Part shown: positions 1 through 12,603 of the stretch, piece by piece
Position numbering within the stretch: position 1 is the stretch's first letter
Layout: every line of letters begins with the position of its first letter
Assembly (NCBI GenBank): GCA_947069175.1
Contig: CAMTDV010000017.1
Span: 34,419,126-34,483,125 of the forward strand
Origin: Scalesia atractyloides
Lineage: Eukaryota > Streptophyta > Magnoliopsida > Asterales > Asteraceae
Direction: 5' to 3'
DNA: 64,000 nucleotides
Made by a program: the position numbers and the translations under genes
Notes under the pieces: generated by a model
Seen by the model: only the letters and a program-made list of their open reading frames with translations
Told to the model about the DNA's origin: nothing
Database searches by the model: none

Positions 1-166
1 ATTTTAAGTAAAAAAATCAAAATTTGTGAGTTTAAATTGCAAAAGATGAAAAGTTTAGGTTAAAAGTAAAAAAAAATTATTTTTTTTTAAAACACCCAAA
101 GCATGAGTTAAAACACCATTATGCATAGAAAAATTGCAAATTAATATGATACTATGTGAATTATAG

Positions 167-3100
167 GTATTGGCAGGCACTAATGGTGGTAATGGTAGCC
201 TATTCTGCATGGACATACCCCTTTGAAGTTGCCTTCCTCAAATCCTCTTCACATACACATACACAACTCTACATTGCTGACTCCATTGTCGATCTCTTCT
301 TCGCCATTGACATTGTTTTGACTTTCTTTGTCGCTTACGTTGACCCCACTACCCATCTCCTTGTTCGCGATCCCAAAAGCATCGCCACCAGGTATATTTC
401 GTTTACATGGGCGGACCAAGGAGGTCAAGAGAGTCTATCGACCTTCCGGTCATCAATTTTTTATTAAATCTTGTATATATAAAGTCATGAGTTTCTTTTA
501 TATTAAAACTTGAGTTTGACCCGTTAAAACATGAGTTTGACCCGTATAAAAGTTTATGATGACCCCAACTAAAATGTTTTGATTCCGTCATTGTGCTTTT
601 ACAATTGCTTATTGATTCCAAATGTTGCTTTTCTTTTGATGGGAAATTAAGGTACCTATCAACATGGTTTGTAATGGATTTGGCATCAACATTGCCTTTC
701 GAATTGATTTCATACTTGTTTACCGGACATCATCGTATGGGTTTGCCATATACCGTCTTGGGTTTGCTTCGATTCTGGCGTCTCCGCCGCGTGAAGCAGT
801 TTTTCACTAGGTTAGATCGAATATCAATCGAGTAGCATACGTTACATGATTAGGGTTTGGCTAAACGTACCCTTAAATTTTCATTCATAACCCCTAAAAA
901 CACCACATCAAAAGGCTCTTTTTTGTCTTCTAGTGTGAAAAGATGAAATGATTCGATAACTTCAAGGGGCACAAGTAAAGTTGAAGAGAGATACGTTTAG
1001 CAAACCCCATAGATTATTCTGTAAATTTAACTTGAAGGTTGTCTTCGCAGGCTTGAAAAGGATATTAGATTCAACTACTTCTGGGTCAGATGTGCAAGGC
1101 TTCTTTGTGTGAGTCAATAAATTAAAAAAAAAATCCCTACATTATAATTAGCTTTTGGATCAATAATTGTATGTTTAGATTAAAATTTATTATGGTGGTG
1201 TGATAGGTGACTCTATTTTTGGTACATTGTGCTGGTTGTATCTACTATTTGCTAGCAGTGTTGTATCCACATGAAGGAAGGACATGGATTGGGTCTATAA
1301 ACCCGGGTTTTAGGAAAGATGATCTTTACATTCTATACATATCCGCAATATATTGGTCTATAACCACCATGACCACCGTCGGCTATGGTGATCTCCATGC
1401 GGAGAACGCTGCGGAGATGGTGTTTATTATCTTTTACATGCTCTTCAATCTTGGCCTCACCGCCTACATTATCGGAAACATGACCAACTTAGTAGTTGAA
1501 GGCACTCGTCGCACCATGGAATTCGTAAGTTCTAAGTCTTGAAACTTTAGAAGACTTTCAAAGTCAAACTAGTATGTTCCAAAAATCATATATGTGTTGG
1601 TTTGAAACTTTAGTGTCATAGTATTAGAAGTTTATACAACTTTTAAAGATGGAGTCTATGTTGGTTTGTATAACTGACGCGTTTTATGTTTATTGCATTG
1701 TAGAGAAATAGCATTGAAGCGGCATCAAGTTTTGTGGGGCGGAACCGGTTGCCCACTAGGCTTAAAGAACAGATACTAGCATACATGTGCTTGCGGTTCA
1801 AGGCAGAGAGCTTGAATCAACAACAGTTAATCGAACAACTACCGAAAACATTATGCAAAAGCATTAGACAACATTTGTTTTTGCCAACAGTCAAAAATGT
1901 ATATTTGTTCAAAGATGTCTCTAGAGAAATTCTCTTGCTTCTGGTAAGAATTATTATCCAAAACTGTCTTTTTTTTTCAAGTCAAACATGTTACATTTGG
2001 AATCCAGATTTTAGTTAGATGCTTTAATGAGTGTAACAGTTTTGAATATAGAATATGATCCCTTTGATCTTTAAAAGTCAAGTCGTGCTTTGACTTTTTT
2101 TCACGTTAAACATGTCCTATAAAAAATCAAAACATGCATAGATTTTGGGACAAACTTAAGTTCAAGCTCATCATTTTCATGATACATGTAGTTTTCGATC
2201 GTTATGGGTGCTAAAAGAATTATAGTATAGATGAAACTCATTAACCTCAAAAGTCAAACCGTGCCATTGATGTGTTCTTGTTTTGCTATTTGAACAATAG
2301 GTTGCAGATATGAAGGCTGAATACATACCACCAAGAGAAGATGTTATAATCCAAAATGAGGCACCTGATGACGTATACATAATTGTTTCTGGTGAAGTAG
2401 AAATCATAGAATGTGATTCAATGGAGAAAGAACAAGTGGTGGGTGTGTTACGCACATGTGACATATTTGGAGAAGTCGGTGCACTTTGCTGCAGACCACA
2501 GTCGTACATCTACCGAACCAAGACCCTGAGCCAGCTATTACGGCTCAAAACCACAGCTCTCATTGAAGCAATGCAGACCAAACAACCCGACAACGTGTCT
2601 ATTCTCAAGAACTTTCTTCAGGTTCGGTCAAAACTACTGCAACCGCTTATTTAATATCACATAATCACCCTTTATGCACATTATGAGAGAGTTTTAAATC
2701 ATCGACTATAACTCCACAGCATCACAAGAAGCTAAAAGATCTGAACTTGGGAGATTTATTATTGGATGGTGGTGAAGAGAGTTTAGACGGAGATCCAAAC
2801 ATGTCAATGAACTTGCTCACTGTTGCTGGCACGGGCAATGCTGCGTTTCTTGATGAACTCCTTAAGGCGAGGCTTGATCCCGACATTAGTGACTCAAAAG
2901 GAAGAACCCCTTTGGTAATCTACTTATCTTTTTATTCTTACATCTTTCCGATCGTGATCTATGAGGATGGAGGTAAAGTTTGCCCCCAACCGTCCCCAGA
3001 TCCTACCTCTGGAGTGGGATATTACTGGGTATGTTTGTTTTTCTTTCTTTCTCATCACACATGTAATGAATTTTGTTTTGTTTGAACCAGCACATTGCAG

Positions 3101-4163
3101 CATCAAAAGGGCATGAAGAATGTGTGTTGGTTCTTCTAAAGCATGCATGCAACATACATCTTAGAGGTATTGTTTATTAATCATCAATAAAATAATAAAA
3201 AAGATTGTTGCTTGTTTACCTTATATCTCGATGTAATTATTTGTAACGAAGAAGATTATTATATGCTTTCAAACAAAAATAATAATAAAAAAATAAAACT
3301 CTAATTAACATATTTTATCTAACAAAAAGATAGTTACAATAAACCCTAACTAATATATCTATCTAAAAAATTTTGTGCAGATGTGGACGGTAATACTGCA
3401 CTATGGGACGCCATAGAATCAAACCACCATTCCATATTTCGGCTTCTATCCCACGCGGCTTCCATAGCCGACCCGTTTACAGCCGGTGAACTTCTGTGTA
3501 CAGCAGCAAAGCGAAACGATCTAACGGTGATGAAGGGCCTGTTGAAACACGGTCTAGTGGTAGACTCAAAAGACCACCATGGATCAACAGCCATGCAGAT
3601 TGCTGTTTTGGAAAACAACATCGAAATCGTAAAGCTGCTAGTGTTGAATGGCGCGGATGTGAATGATCACACAATTAGGAACCAGATCCCTGAAGAAAAC
3701 TTGATAGATTTCTTGGAAAAAAGAGAGGTGGGACACCGCATTGTGATGCCGGAGCAGGTGCAGGAGCCAGTCATGGAGAAAGGCGGCCGGAGAGAGGAGG
3801 CGGAGAAGGGTATTTTGGGAAAAACACAAGTGCAATTTGCTGGCAGGGTTAGTATTTATAAAGGGCTTCCAATGGTAAGGAGGAAGATTGGTTGTACAGA
3901 TGCTGGTAAACTTATAAAAATGCCAAATTCAGTGATGGAGCTCAAGATCATTGCAGGTGCATGTTTGTACATTTTGGATTATTATTTGTTGTATATTTTA
4001 TTAACAGTGTTGCTTATATGTTTTTTTTTTTTGGATTTTTTAAGGTGAAAAGTTTGGATTTGATGCTACAAATGCAGTGGTGACAAATGAAGATGGGGCA
4101 GAGATTGATGACATTGAAGTGATTAGAGACAATGACAAGCTCTTTATTGGAGATCTTCCTTAA
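167..4163 (+). CDS. AKT2: Shaker-type K+ channel, AKT2 class (first exon outside window)
   Basis: Plasma-membrane voltage-gated potassium channel; AKT2 channels are weakly inward-rectifying and act mainly in phloem (family knowledge). Exons read from GT-AG sites and conserved protein: 167-391, 652-810, 1051-1108, 1207-1524, 1704-1943, 2301-2621, 2720-2914, 3091-3166, 3381-3956, 4045-4163. Their 2287 bases give one split codon plus 762 codons including the stop, so all phases agree. Domains in order: S1-S2 (exon at 167), S3-S4 with WRLRRVK (652), S5, pore TTVGYGD and S6 (1207), C-linker (1704), cyclic-nucleotide-binding domain (2301), ankyrin repeats (2720-3700), KHA domain ending near DNDKLFIGDLP. 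The Lys after RRV in S4 and the long match MTNLVVEGTRRTMEF favour AKT2 over KAT1 or AKT1. The N-terminus, about 50-80 residues, is missing. No frameshift or stop is seen, so it is probably functional. Confidence 0.93.
407..594. mobile_element. Decayed hAT-like MITE in AKT2 intron
   Basis: The intron between 391 and 652 holds a segment whose ends read ATGGGCGGA and, on the opposite strand, ACAATGACGGA. These resemble the CAGTGGCGGA ends of plant hAT-type MITEs. Flanks TCGTTTAC (399-406) and GCTTTTAC (595-602) agree at 6 of 8 bases, as a worn 8-bp target duplication would. Inside are two direct copies of a motif like ATGAGTTTGACCCGT. Confidence 0.4.
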
Positions 4164-6359
4164 TTTAATAAAAAAATGTTTGCATTTTGTCTAGATTTAT
4201 GGCATTTCATCTAATGAATAATATAGATGCAAACACTTCATCTTCATCCATGTTTTTGAAACTGGCATCATTGATGGACTATAAGGTTTGATAAATCTTT
4301 TGAAGATGCAGATAGAAAAATATGTTGTTGGATTTTGCGGTTATATTGGATAACTTTAAACTATACAGTTTGGTTATGTTGATCAGGGAGTAAGATATAT
4401 GGCACATGAACAATTTAAAGACATAGTATGTAACATAGTTGTTGATGTAAAATATGATATGCAATAATTGGTTAAAGAGTATGAGGTTTTGTATCAAAGA
4501 TGCTAGATATTTTAGTGTAATCAGGATTGATTGGTGACCAAAGCAAATTACAATACACATCAAGCAAGTTAGGAGGTGCGGGAGTGCACACTTGAACCTC
4601 TTTAATTTGTTGGGGAATTTTCAATTACCGGATGATCAGAGAGGCGTGTATTCACTCTCAGATCAAATTATTTTGGTGGTTGTACAATTTTGGTGTGGTG
4701 ATAATTTGTTTCTTGATATTTTTGAACAATTTCAAGGCGTGGTGTTCGTCCGTTTGATAATAAGAAGAATTTAGAAAACTATCTTAAGGATGGCGTTGAA
4801 CAAGCAACGACAATGATAATATTTTGACACAGAGAAAGCTAAGTGCGTCTATGAATACAACTCTCTTAAAGATAGCAAAAATCATTCTTTATTATTTTTA
4901 TATGCGTACTTGATGTTATTTTTCTTTTTTAGATATTTTGGTTATTATGGTTTCCATTGTAGCTTCATAGTGGTTTTTAGTACGACCTTACAGATAGTAG
5001 GCTCGTATAAAAATTCATTATCCCATTCTATATTGCGTCCAAACTTCAAAAGATAAGAAAGGAAATCAACTGCGAGGATTTAGAGAAACTTGACGAACTT
5101 GCAAAAGGTATTTTTCAATCTTTTTTCTTAAGATATCGGTATTGTAATTAATCAAAGTTTTTGTATTTCTAACACAACAAAGATATTTTTTTGACAACAT
5201 TAGGTGATTGAAATTAGTTTAGGATTTTGTTTTGGTTGATATGCTGATGTAAGAAATTATTACTCAAGCTTTATTAGTATATTGTTTTGGTTTACCTAAA
5301 GATTAAATTGCTTATTTGCTTTTGCTTACTGTTACTATATGATAATTATTATTTCTTGTGTCTATGAATCAGGCCCAAACATGTCAATTGCTTTCTGTTA
5401 CTATATGATAAATTATTTCTTGTGTCTATAAATCAGGCCCAAACTTGTCAATATTTTTGCCTATTGTTTGCCAAATTTGTAACATGCCTATACTGGAACA
5501 TGTCATGGATATATGTAACTTCATTAAGTCCAATACAAATCCATGAAGATTAATCCACATTTACTTATTTGCGGAGTAGATAAATCGACGAACACAATTA
5601 GCCCAATCTTAACTAATTTTTTCAAGTCGGCCCATACGAAAAGCCCGAGTTCAGACATTGTGTATAGTGTGTGAACTCTTGCACTTGACCGATGTGTTTG
5701 TAAACTTACAATACTAAAGTGTTCTTACAGTTATCATAATCATGTTTAAGGTGACAAAAAGTAGGTGAATATGGTGAAATATGTGGTAGAAACTTAAAGG
5801 AGAGATCTAAATAGTAAGTGTTCTTACAATCATCATAGTCTTTGAGGTACGTTTCAAGAAACCAATAGGAGAGATCTAAAATGCTTAATTGAGGAGAAAG
5901 AGGGGTAGAAATATTACCGGAAAAGTAGTTGTTTTAAAGGTAAATAACCTAGAGAGAAGGAAGGGATGATACATCAGAAGAACGTGTCTCGTTAAAGAAA
6001 ACTAGATCTTAGGCTTAAGATTCTAAGAGCATCAATGATTCTAATAATGCTTTGAGGTATTGGCCCGAATACCCATGACCCGGGAGACGAATGGCGATAA
6101 AACGTGTTCCTTTGTTGTTGCAAGGGATTCCAACCGATGAAGTGCATTTGGGAATGGAATTCTAGTTCAGTTTCCTTACGTGTGGAACTAGTGGAATTCT
6201 AGATATCGATGACCCAAATTAATCATATACCACCTTATTGACCACTAATAACTCTTATTGACTAGAGATACTAGGGTTGAATAAAAAAGATAATAAGCCA
6301 AAAATCGAAATTAATAGAACCATATAATTATTTATTCCCTCCGCAGAAACTACACTAGG
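4164..6359. other. Intergenic sequence downstream of AKT2, no gene seen
   Basis: AT-rich DNA without a recognisable coding region. AATAAA-like hexamers just after the AKT2 stop (4167-4175 and 4214-4222) could serve 3' end formation. A direct repeat with a 66-bp period lies at 5329-5452. Short open frames on both strands have no recognisable protein features. Confidence 0.6.
5329..5452. repeat. 66-bp direct duplication
   Basis: Two near-identical units at 5329-5388 and 5395-5452 share CTGTTACTATATGATAA and AATCAGGCCCAAAC, with a few substitutions and a small indel. Confidence 0.8.
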
Positions 6360-6367
6360 CCTCTCTT

Positions 6368-6860
6368 TAGTGACTGAGCTTGACCAAAAGTTTCGAGGGG
6401 GGCGTAAAGTAATGAGACCAAAATTTTATTTCCTATAGTTATGTTTCGGGTCGGGTCGGCTATCGATTAAGGTCAGGTCAAATAATAATAGTTCCAAATA
6501 AACTAAAAAAATTTATTCATTCAAATGACCCGTTCTTACATATAAAAACTTGCGATTAAGTTTATTGTGTGATGGGTAATCTAGGGTTAAACAAATACGA
6601 GTTAAAATATATTTACCAAACTACCAATCACTTATATGTAAAGTGGTAACAAACTTTACTTTAATTTATATATTGTATAAATATTTAGGATGTACAAAGT
6701 GGTAACAAACTTTAAATTATATATTGTATAACTATTTAAGGAGAATAATTGGGGGCGATCCTATATAAGTGTTAAAATTTTCGGACGAAAAATCAGAACC
6801 TATACACTTCTAACGGGGTGGGCGGGTGCACCCCTGGGCACCAACTATCCTCCGCCAGTG
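6368..6860. mobile_element. hAT-superfamily MITE with exact 8-bp target duplication
   Basis: The left end reads TAGTGACTGAG and the right end, reverse complemented, reads CACTGGCGGAG, an imperfect terminal inverted repeat of the common plant CAGTGGCGGA type. Flanks 6360-6367 and 6861-6868 are both CCTCTCTT, an exact 8-bp target duplication as hAT transposases make. No coding region is present, so it is non-autonomous. It contains an internal tandem duplication of about 53 bp starting at AAGTGGTAACAAACTTT (about 6640-6735). Confidence 0.82.
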
Positions 6861-6868
6861 CCTCTCTT

Positions 6869-7661
6869 CCCCTTTCCGTATTGGATTAATTGTTTGGTAC
6901 TCAAAACCCTAAAATACGCATCACATATCACATAATAAACCCTAGATATTGAAATAAAACAAACTAATGAGAAACGTTGGAGAAAAATCGGGAAAGTGTT
7001 TTGGCTCGCTCTGCTCAGCAATGGGAAGAGGGGAAGATGACAACGGAAATGATAGTCGTGTCAAATGGTGCGTGGCAGTGACGATTCACGTTGTGTCTGG
7101 TTGTCCGGTGACCGAAAATGGCAGTCTCAGATGGTGTCGCAGCAAGTATTGCTAAGTCACCAGAGTTTATCAAGAAGTCGATTAGATCTTATAAGAGTAT
7201 GAATGTTTTAGAGGGAAATTTTGGGAAATATCAGGGGGGGGGGCTTGTATTTATTTATGATGTTTATAAAACCAACAATGATAAAAAAAGTTATTTAAAT
7301 ATTGTTTTAATGTTCGTTTTTGTATAATATTTATAAAACTGATAATAATACATATAATTAAAAAAAGTACTTAGTTTTAATTGGTAGTTTTTTTTAAATA
7401 ATATGCATAATCAGTGTACTTGTTTGTGCGTTGCGATGGTACATTACCACATGCCCATTTGATGGGTATTGATTAGGTTTGGAATGCTATCGATCGGTTC
7501 AGATCGTTAGGGGCTATGATGTAAGAACCCTATGGATACAAAATCCACGGAGGTTTGATGAAGCTGTGATGATGAAATTGCTTTTCATTCATGTCTTCTT
7601 GTTTATCTTCTTAGATCTATGATTGTTTTTCATTCACTATTATCACACACCATCTTCTATA
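6869..7661. other. Non-coding stretch, nothing recognised
   Basis: No conserved protein, RNA or repeat recognised. Two overlapping short open frames between 6967 and 7327 show no family features. A run of nine G lies near 7236. Confidence 0.5.
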
Positions 7662-8632
7662 CTCAATGGTCCTAATTGACTCATCGATCTTCCTAGTGGA
7701 CCATTGATCATCCTTAACACCTTTCATTGACAAAGATGGAGTATGAACAACCCTAGTTGACCATTACTTGCCCTAATTGGTCCATCAACCATCCTAATGG
7801 ACCATTGATCATTCTAAACGCCTTCTCTTGAGAATAATGGAATGTAAATAACACTAGTTGACCAGAACTGACCTTAATCGACCTATTAATCATCCTAGTG
7901 GACCACTAACCTTCCTAAACATCCTTCGTTAACAAAAATGTAGCATGAACAACCTTAGTTGACCACCATTGTCCCTAATTGATATATCAATAATCTAATG
8001 GTCAATTAATCATCCTAAACAACCTTCAATAACACTAATGTAGCATGAACAACCCTATTTGACCATTACACGCCCTAGTTGGTCCACCAATCAACATAAT
8101 AACCATAAATATTCTTAAACGCCCTTCATTGATAATAATGGAACATGAACAACCCTACTTGACCATCACTAGCCCTATTTGGCCAATCAGTCATCCTAAT
8201 GGACAATTGATCATCTTGCACACCCTTTATTGACAATAGCAGAACATGAACAACCCTAGTTGACCACCACCTCCCCTAACTTACCTATCAATCATCCTAA
8301 ACGTCCTTTATTAACAAAAATGTAGCATGAACAACCCTAATTTACAACTAATGTCCCTAACTGATCTACCAGTCATCCTAATGGACCATTAATCATCCTC
8401 GACAACCTTCATTGACACAATGTAACACGAACAACCCTAGTTGATCATTACTAACCTTAATTGGTCCATCAATCATCCTAACAGACAATTGATCGTCCTT
8501 AGTGCTCTTCATTGCCAAATATGAAGCATGAACAACCCTAGTTGACCATCACTATTCCTAATTGGCCCATTAACCATCCTAATGGACCATTGATCATCCT
8601 AAACGCCCTTCGTTGATAATAAGGGACAATGA
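7662..8632. repeat. Minisatellite, about 100-bp unit, nine to ten copies
   Basis: The landmark ATGAACAACCCTAG or a variant recurs at about 7743, 7843, 7943, 8043, 8144, 8244, 8326, 8427 and 8526, a steady 100-bp spacing with one unit about 20 bp shorter. Each unit also carries variants of TGGACCATTGATCATCCTAA and CCTTCATTGACAATAATG. Units differ by many substitutions, so the array is old or evolving freely. No long open frame crosses it. Confidence 0.88.
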
Positions 8633-9426
8633 TGGTTAATGAGGGTTTTAAACAACATGCACATACATGTTTAAACATTTTTTTATTACTAATCGAATGA
8701 TACGTCGATACATACTCATAAACATCCACTAACACTTACACATGTACATGCATAATATATATATATATATATACATATATATAATTAAACACGTACCTGT
8801 ATACACGATATATCAATAATAAAAAATAATTATTTGTAATCATAAGAAAAATATTTTGTTTATAATAAGAAAGTTATTTATTCGTTATTAATAATACTAT
8901 ATATGAACATCTTTTTTATATATTTTTTTAATTTTGTATCACTAATAAAAAAATAACTGATACATATATGGTTTGTATATACTTACTTATGATTATTAGT
9001 TTTTAATTTTTAATTAAAACTAATAAACCAATAAATAAAAATGAGATATATATTAAAAAAAGTTAGTTTTTTATAATCATTAATACTATAGGCGAAAACC
9101 TCTTTTTTATTGTTTTTTTTAATATCTAATAGAAAATAAATAAAGTATTCATCCTACAATGTGAAGAAGGTAAAAACCTTTTTTCTAGAAGAAAAGTCAA
9201 GTATAAACGTCGTCACCATTAATGTCATGTTTCTCAATAATGTTATAAATTAATATAGATATAGAATACTATATCTGAAATCTTATTTTTATATTTTGTT
9301 ATCTGGTATCATGAATAAAAAAATCAATCATATTAGTATGTACTTATCTTTATTTTTAATTTTTATTTACTAATCATAGTATTTACTTAACATTGGCTTT
9401 TATTATTAGTTTATATTTATTACTGT
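8633..9426. other. Very AT-rich stretch with short AT tract
   Basis: AT-rich sequence with a TA-dinucleotide run near 8754-8782 and several poly-A/T runs. No gene or transposon ends recognised. Confidence 0.6.
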
Positions 9427-9645
9427 CATACCAAGAAATGCGGTTCTAGAACCGCATCTTTTGGCTCTTGATCTTTTTTTAAAACATCCATAAGATGCGG
9501 TTACATAAGAACCACATCTTTTGGCCCATGTTTTGTTTTAAAACAAACAAATCTTTTTTTAAAACACCCATAAGATGCGGTTAGAGGGGGGAATTGCATC
9601 TTTTGAAAACACCCATAACATCTTTTGATCAATTATGTACTAGTG
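9427..9645. mobile_element. Possible CACTA-like MITE with subterminal repeats
   Basis: The left end CATACCAAGAAATGCGG is close to the CACTACAAGAAA terminus of plant CACTA elements, and the right end GTACTAGTG reads CACTAGTAC in reverse. Between them AAGATGCGGTT occurs in both orientations (near 9437, 9448, 9492, 9511, 9573), as subterminal repeats of CACTA elements do. No 3-bp target duplication is visible, so the call is tentative. Confidence 0.38.
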
Positions 9646-9835
9646 CGGATGTGTGGTCGTAGAAAAGAGGTGGCAATGGGTCAAGTAGTCAGAGAAGAAA
9701 GGGGAGAGAGAGGGGGGCTTGTAGGTGTCCACCGCGGAGGTGTTTGTAGGATGGATGGAGGGGGTTGGGTTTAACTATTATGAATATACATAAATAATAC
9801 ATGGGGCCCAGTTGAATCTAGTTAAATCGTTTAGT

Positions 9836-10159
9836 TAATTTGGGTAATTTCATATATACCCTTACAAGCTTGCAAAAATATCATATATACCCTTGCAAAA
9901 TTTTAAATATCATATGTAATCTTACAAACTAGTTGAAATATCATATATACCCAATTCATAAAAAACTATTTAATATATGATCTTTAACTTAAAATATCAT
10001 ATTTACTTATTTATAGCTTAATTTATTATATTGTTTTTAATAAATTGGGTATATTTGATATTTTAATTATTTTGTTAAGGTATATATGATATTTTTTTAT
10101 TTTGGTAAGGTATATGTAATAATTTTTAAGCTTATAAGGATATATATAAAATTAATCCT
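9836..10159. repeat. Foldback element with long inverted repeat
   Basis: The left arm (about 9836-9956) and right arm (about 10041-10159) are imperfect reverse complements. Both carry ATCATATATACC-type blocks, an AAGCTT near the outer end and TACCCAATT near the inner end. About 85 bp of AT-rich sequence separates the arms. No coding capacity. Confidence 0.75.
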
Positions 10160-11337
10160 AGTAAATTTTAGATTTATTTTTTAATTGGTTTGTTTTCAAT
10201 AGGGTGGTACAATATTACTTTCATACCTACTAAAGGGAGATAATAGATGGATGTTAGAGGTAAGGACCACCATAGTTATAAAATGTTTACCACGATCTAT
10301 GATGTTATTAAACCATGAGGAGTAAAGGTGCAATATCAGCAAAGTACAAGGACTAAACGTGCTATTAACTCTTAATTTGCTAAACTTAGTTCATGATTTC
10401 CAACACTTCCTTACTCCTTCCAACCCTTCCTCTTCCCTCCGGAAAATACACAATAGATTGCTCAATGAAAAGGATATATAATACAAAATCAAAAGCCATG
10501 CCTACTTAATGGTTATGCATCTAAACTATCTCCATCCATTTAAGTTTAAACCCTTCCGCCCAGTGGTGGATCCAGAGTTTTTTTGTGACGGTGCACAAAA
10601 TGGATCGTCACAAATCAAGGTGGGTCAAACTAAGTCGAAGAAAAACAATTAACCACTTATTTATTAAACAATATTGTAAAATTGTTCGTACCTATTTACT
10701 TAATGATATAATGAATTTGACATGCATAGTAAAAAAATACAAATTTTTATCGAATAATCATCCAACAAAACTCATTAATTATTAATCAAATTGATTAGTT
10801 ATAATTAATACCTAATTATATGGGATGTTAAGTCTAGGGTTTTTTAAAATTCAAACAAAACTTTTAGGTTTTGTTTGTAATTTTAGTTCAATTAAAGAGA
10901 TTAATTGTAGAATAATGTTTAGAAATTTCCAACCCCTTATCAAATATCAAAGTCATTCCATCTCTATTTCATATTTTCAAAGTTCATCTTCTTCAACTTC
11001 ATTAAAGATTTATCACATTTTATCTTGAAATAAACTTCTAATTTTGTTTCTTTCTTTTTTTGAATTCATGGGTGCCTCCAAAGTATTTGTCAAGATGTGT
11101 GCATAAAAAAATCTAAAATTTTCTACTATAAATATAAATCTTAGGGGTTGCCTCACCACCTCCTAAGGAGCATGTCACTCCGCCTCCACATCCGCCCAAA
11201 CCGAATGCTTAACCAAGTGTCAAACAATCCTTTTTAAACTATTTAGTTGGATATTAGTTATAGACAAGACCCCCACCAACCTATAAGGGTGAAGGGACTA
11301 ATGTCATTATGTAAACTCCCAATTCACCCAATCAAAA
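10160..11337. other. Non-coding flank left of element C
   Basis: No gene recognised. At 10571 CAGTGGTGGATCC resembles the end of a hAT-type MITE, but I could not find a matching end. Two short open frames (10585-10785, 10825-11028) lack recognisable features. Confidence 0.45.
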
Positions 11338-12098
11338 TGTCACACTCCAACCGATGGGGGAATCATCGGGATGTGGCACTAAGCGAACAGATTGCTCAAG
11401 AAAATCAATAACGACTATTAACGTGGCAATATTTAATAACGTTCAATTTCCCATACAATTTAACAAAATATCCATACAATAGTCAAACGGATATATAGGT
11501 TTCTTGATCAATACAATTCGACAACTAGATTTTAGTGAGTTTCTAAAGGCCATTTGCAGCATAAAATCCATCAACCTGTTACATACGTTAAAATAAAGTC
11601 AATACAAAATGTAAAGGTGAGCATACAGGTTTGCATGGTAATAGTAAATAAGGGTTTCGCATGAACCGCATGAACATACATAAGAGATGTGAACTATGTT
11701 AACGACATTGACACAAGTAACCAACAAACTGCGAGTGCGAGTCACGCGAACAAATGTCCACGTACTAAAGAGAAAATAAAGTGAAATGTAAGAGTGTGAG
11801 CCTTAACAACCCCGGGCCTCCGGGTGGCTGGTCAACCTCTAGCTAGCTATCATGTTAAGGGTGGCATACAAGTCATCAAGCAAATAACATATAATTCAGC
11901 GATTCATGTGTAGTCATATATGAGCGGGTTGTGTTTTTAAAGCGTTTGACCGTTGTGTGTTGTGTTTTGATATAGAGAACGTATGTAACACCCAAAAGTG
12001 AGTTTAAAGCGAAAATGGGTCAAGTATACTCATTATTGGTGCGTAAACAGTTGAGTATGAGCGGAGGAGAGTGCCGGGTCAGCATGTAAGCAGGAACA
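11338..12098 (-). repeat. Element C 3' LTR, distal part
   Basis: Aligns along its length with 29820-30650, sharing the blocks GGAATCATCGGGATGTGGCA and CCTCTAGCTAGCTATCATG. The LTR terminus in plus-strand reading is TGTCACACTCC. It is cut at 12098 by the insertion of element A and resumes at 22780 with GAACA repeated. Confidence 0.88.
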
Positions 12099-12280
12099 TG
12101 TAACATCCGTCGAAAAACGGGTTTCCAAAACCCGCTTCGTTTATTAATCGAATATCCAGTTATAATTTTTCGTTGCACATTTATTGCTCAAATTAATTTT
12201 AAACGATACATAATTAATAACTATATTAGAATTTAAAAACCATATTTGATAAATAATCGTAAATTGTGAGAAAAAATTAA

Positions 12281-12350
12281 ATGGGGACGCCGGGTTTCGA
12301 ACCCGGGTCGCCCACAAATTCAAACACACAACACACCGCTCCGCCACATG
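12281..12350 (-). other. tRNA-like cassette T0 of element A 5' LTR
   Basis: Read on the minus strand it has an A-box match TGGCGGAGCGG near its 5' end and a B-box match GGTTCGAAACC. The T arm is perfect: CCGGG, 7-base loop TTCGAAA, CCCGG. The 3' tail CGTCCCC has no partner at the 5' side, so no acceptor stem forms. Confidence 0.78.
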
Positions 12351-12595
12351 CTTCCTTTGTGAAATTACTGAAACAAATAATACTTAAAATAAAACTCGAA
12401 TTCAAAACCGGACCCAGCGCGGCAGAACTCGCAATCACCGGAAAATCCGGCAATCCGCGAGTTTAGCCATTTTCCTTTTGACTAAAACGCTATAACCGAC
12501 TTCGACATCGGTTAGTCAATTGCGGTCGTAACCGCCGGAGAAACTTTGACCGCGAATCAAGACCAAATTCGGACTCAATACATTCTGTTCTTCCC

Positions 12596-12603
12596 TATAA
12601 ATA
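12596..12603 (+). promoter_or_regulatory. Putative Pol II TATA box of element A 5' LTR
   Basis: TATAAATA in the context CCCTATAAATACCCACCC, typical of plant LTR promoters. The same site lies at 20702-20709 in the 3' LTR. No transcript evidence. Confidence 0.6.

Noticed and set aside
4279..4563. Minus-strand 94-codon open frame downstream of AKT2
   Set aside because: Composition typical of AT-rich non-coding DNA and no family features.
6967..7327. Two overlapping short open frames as genes
   Set aside because: No conserved features, homopolymer G run inside, and no neighbouring gene structure.
10571..11200. A second complete hAT-type MITE starting at CAGTGGTGGATCC
   Set aside because: No matching inverted end or 8-bp target duplication could be identified.
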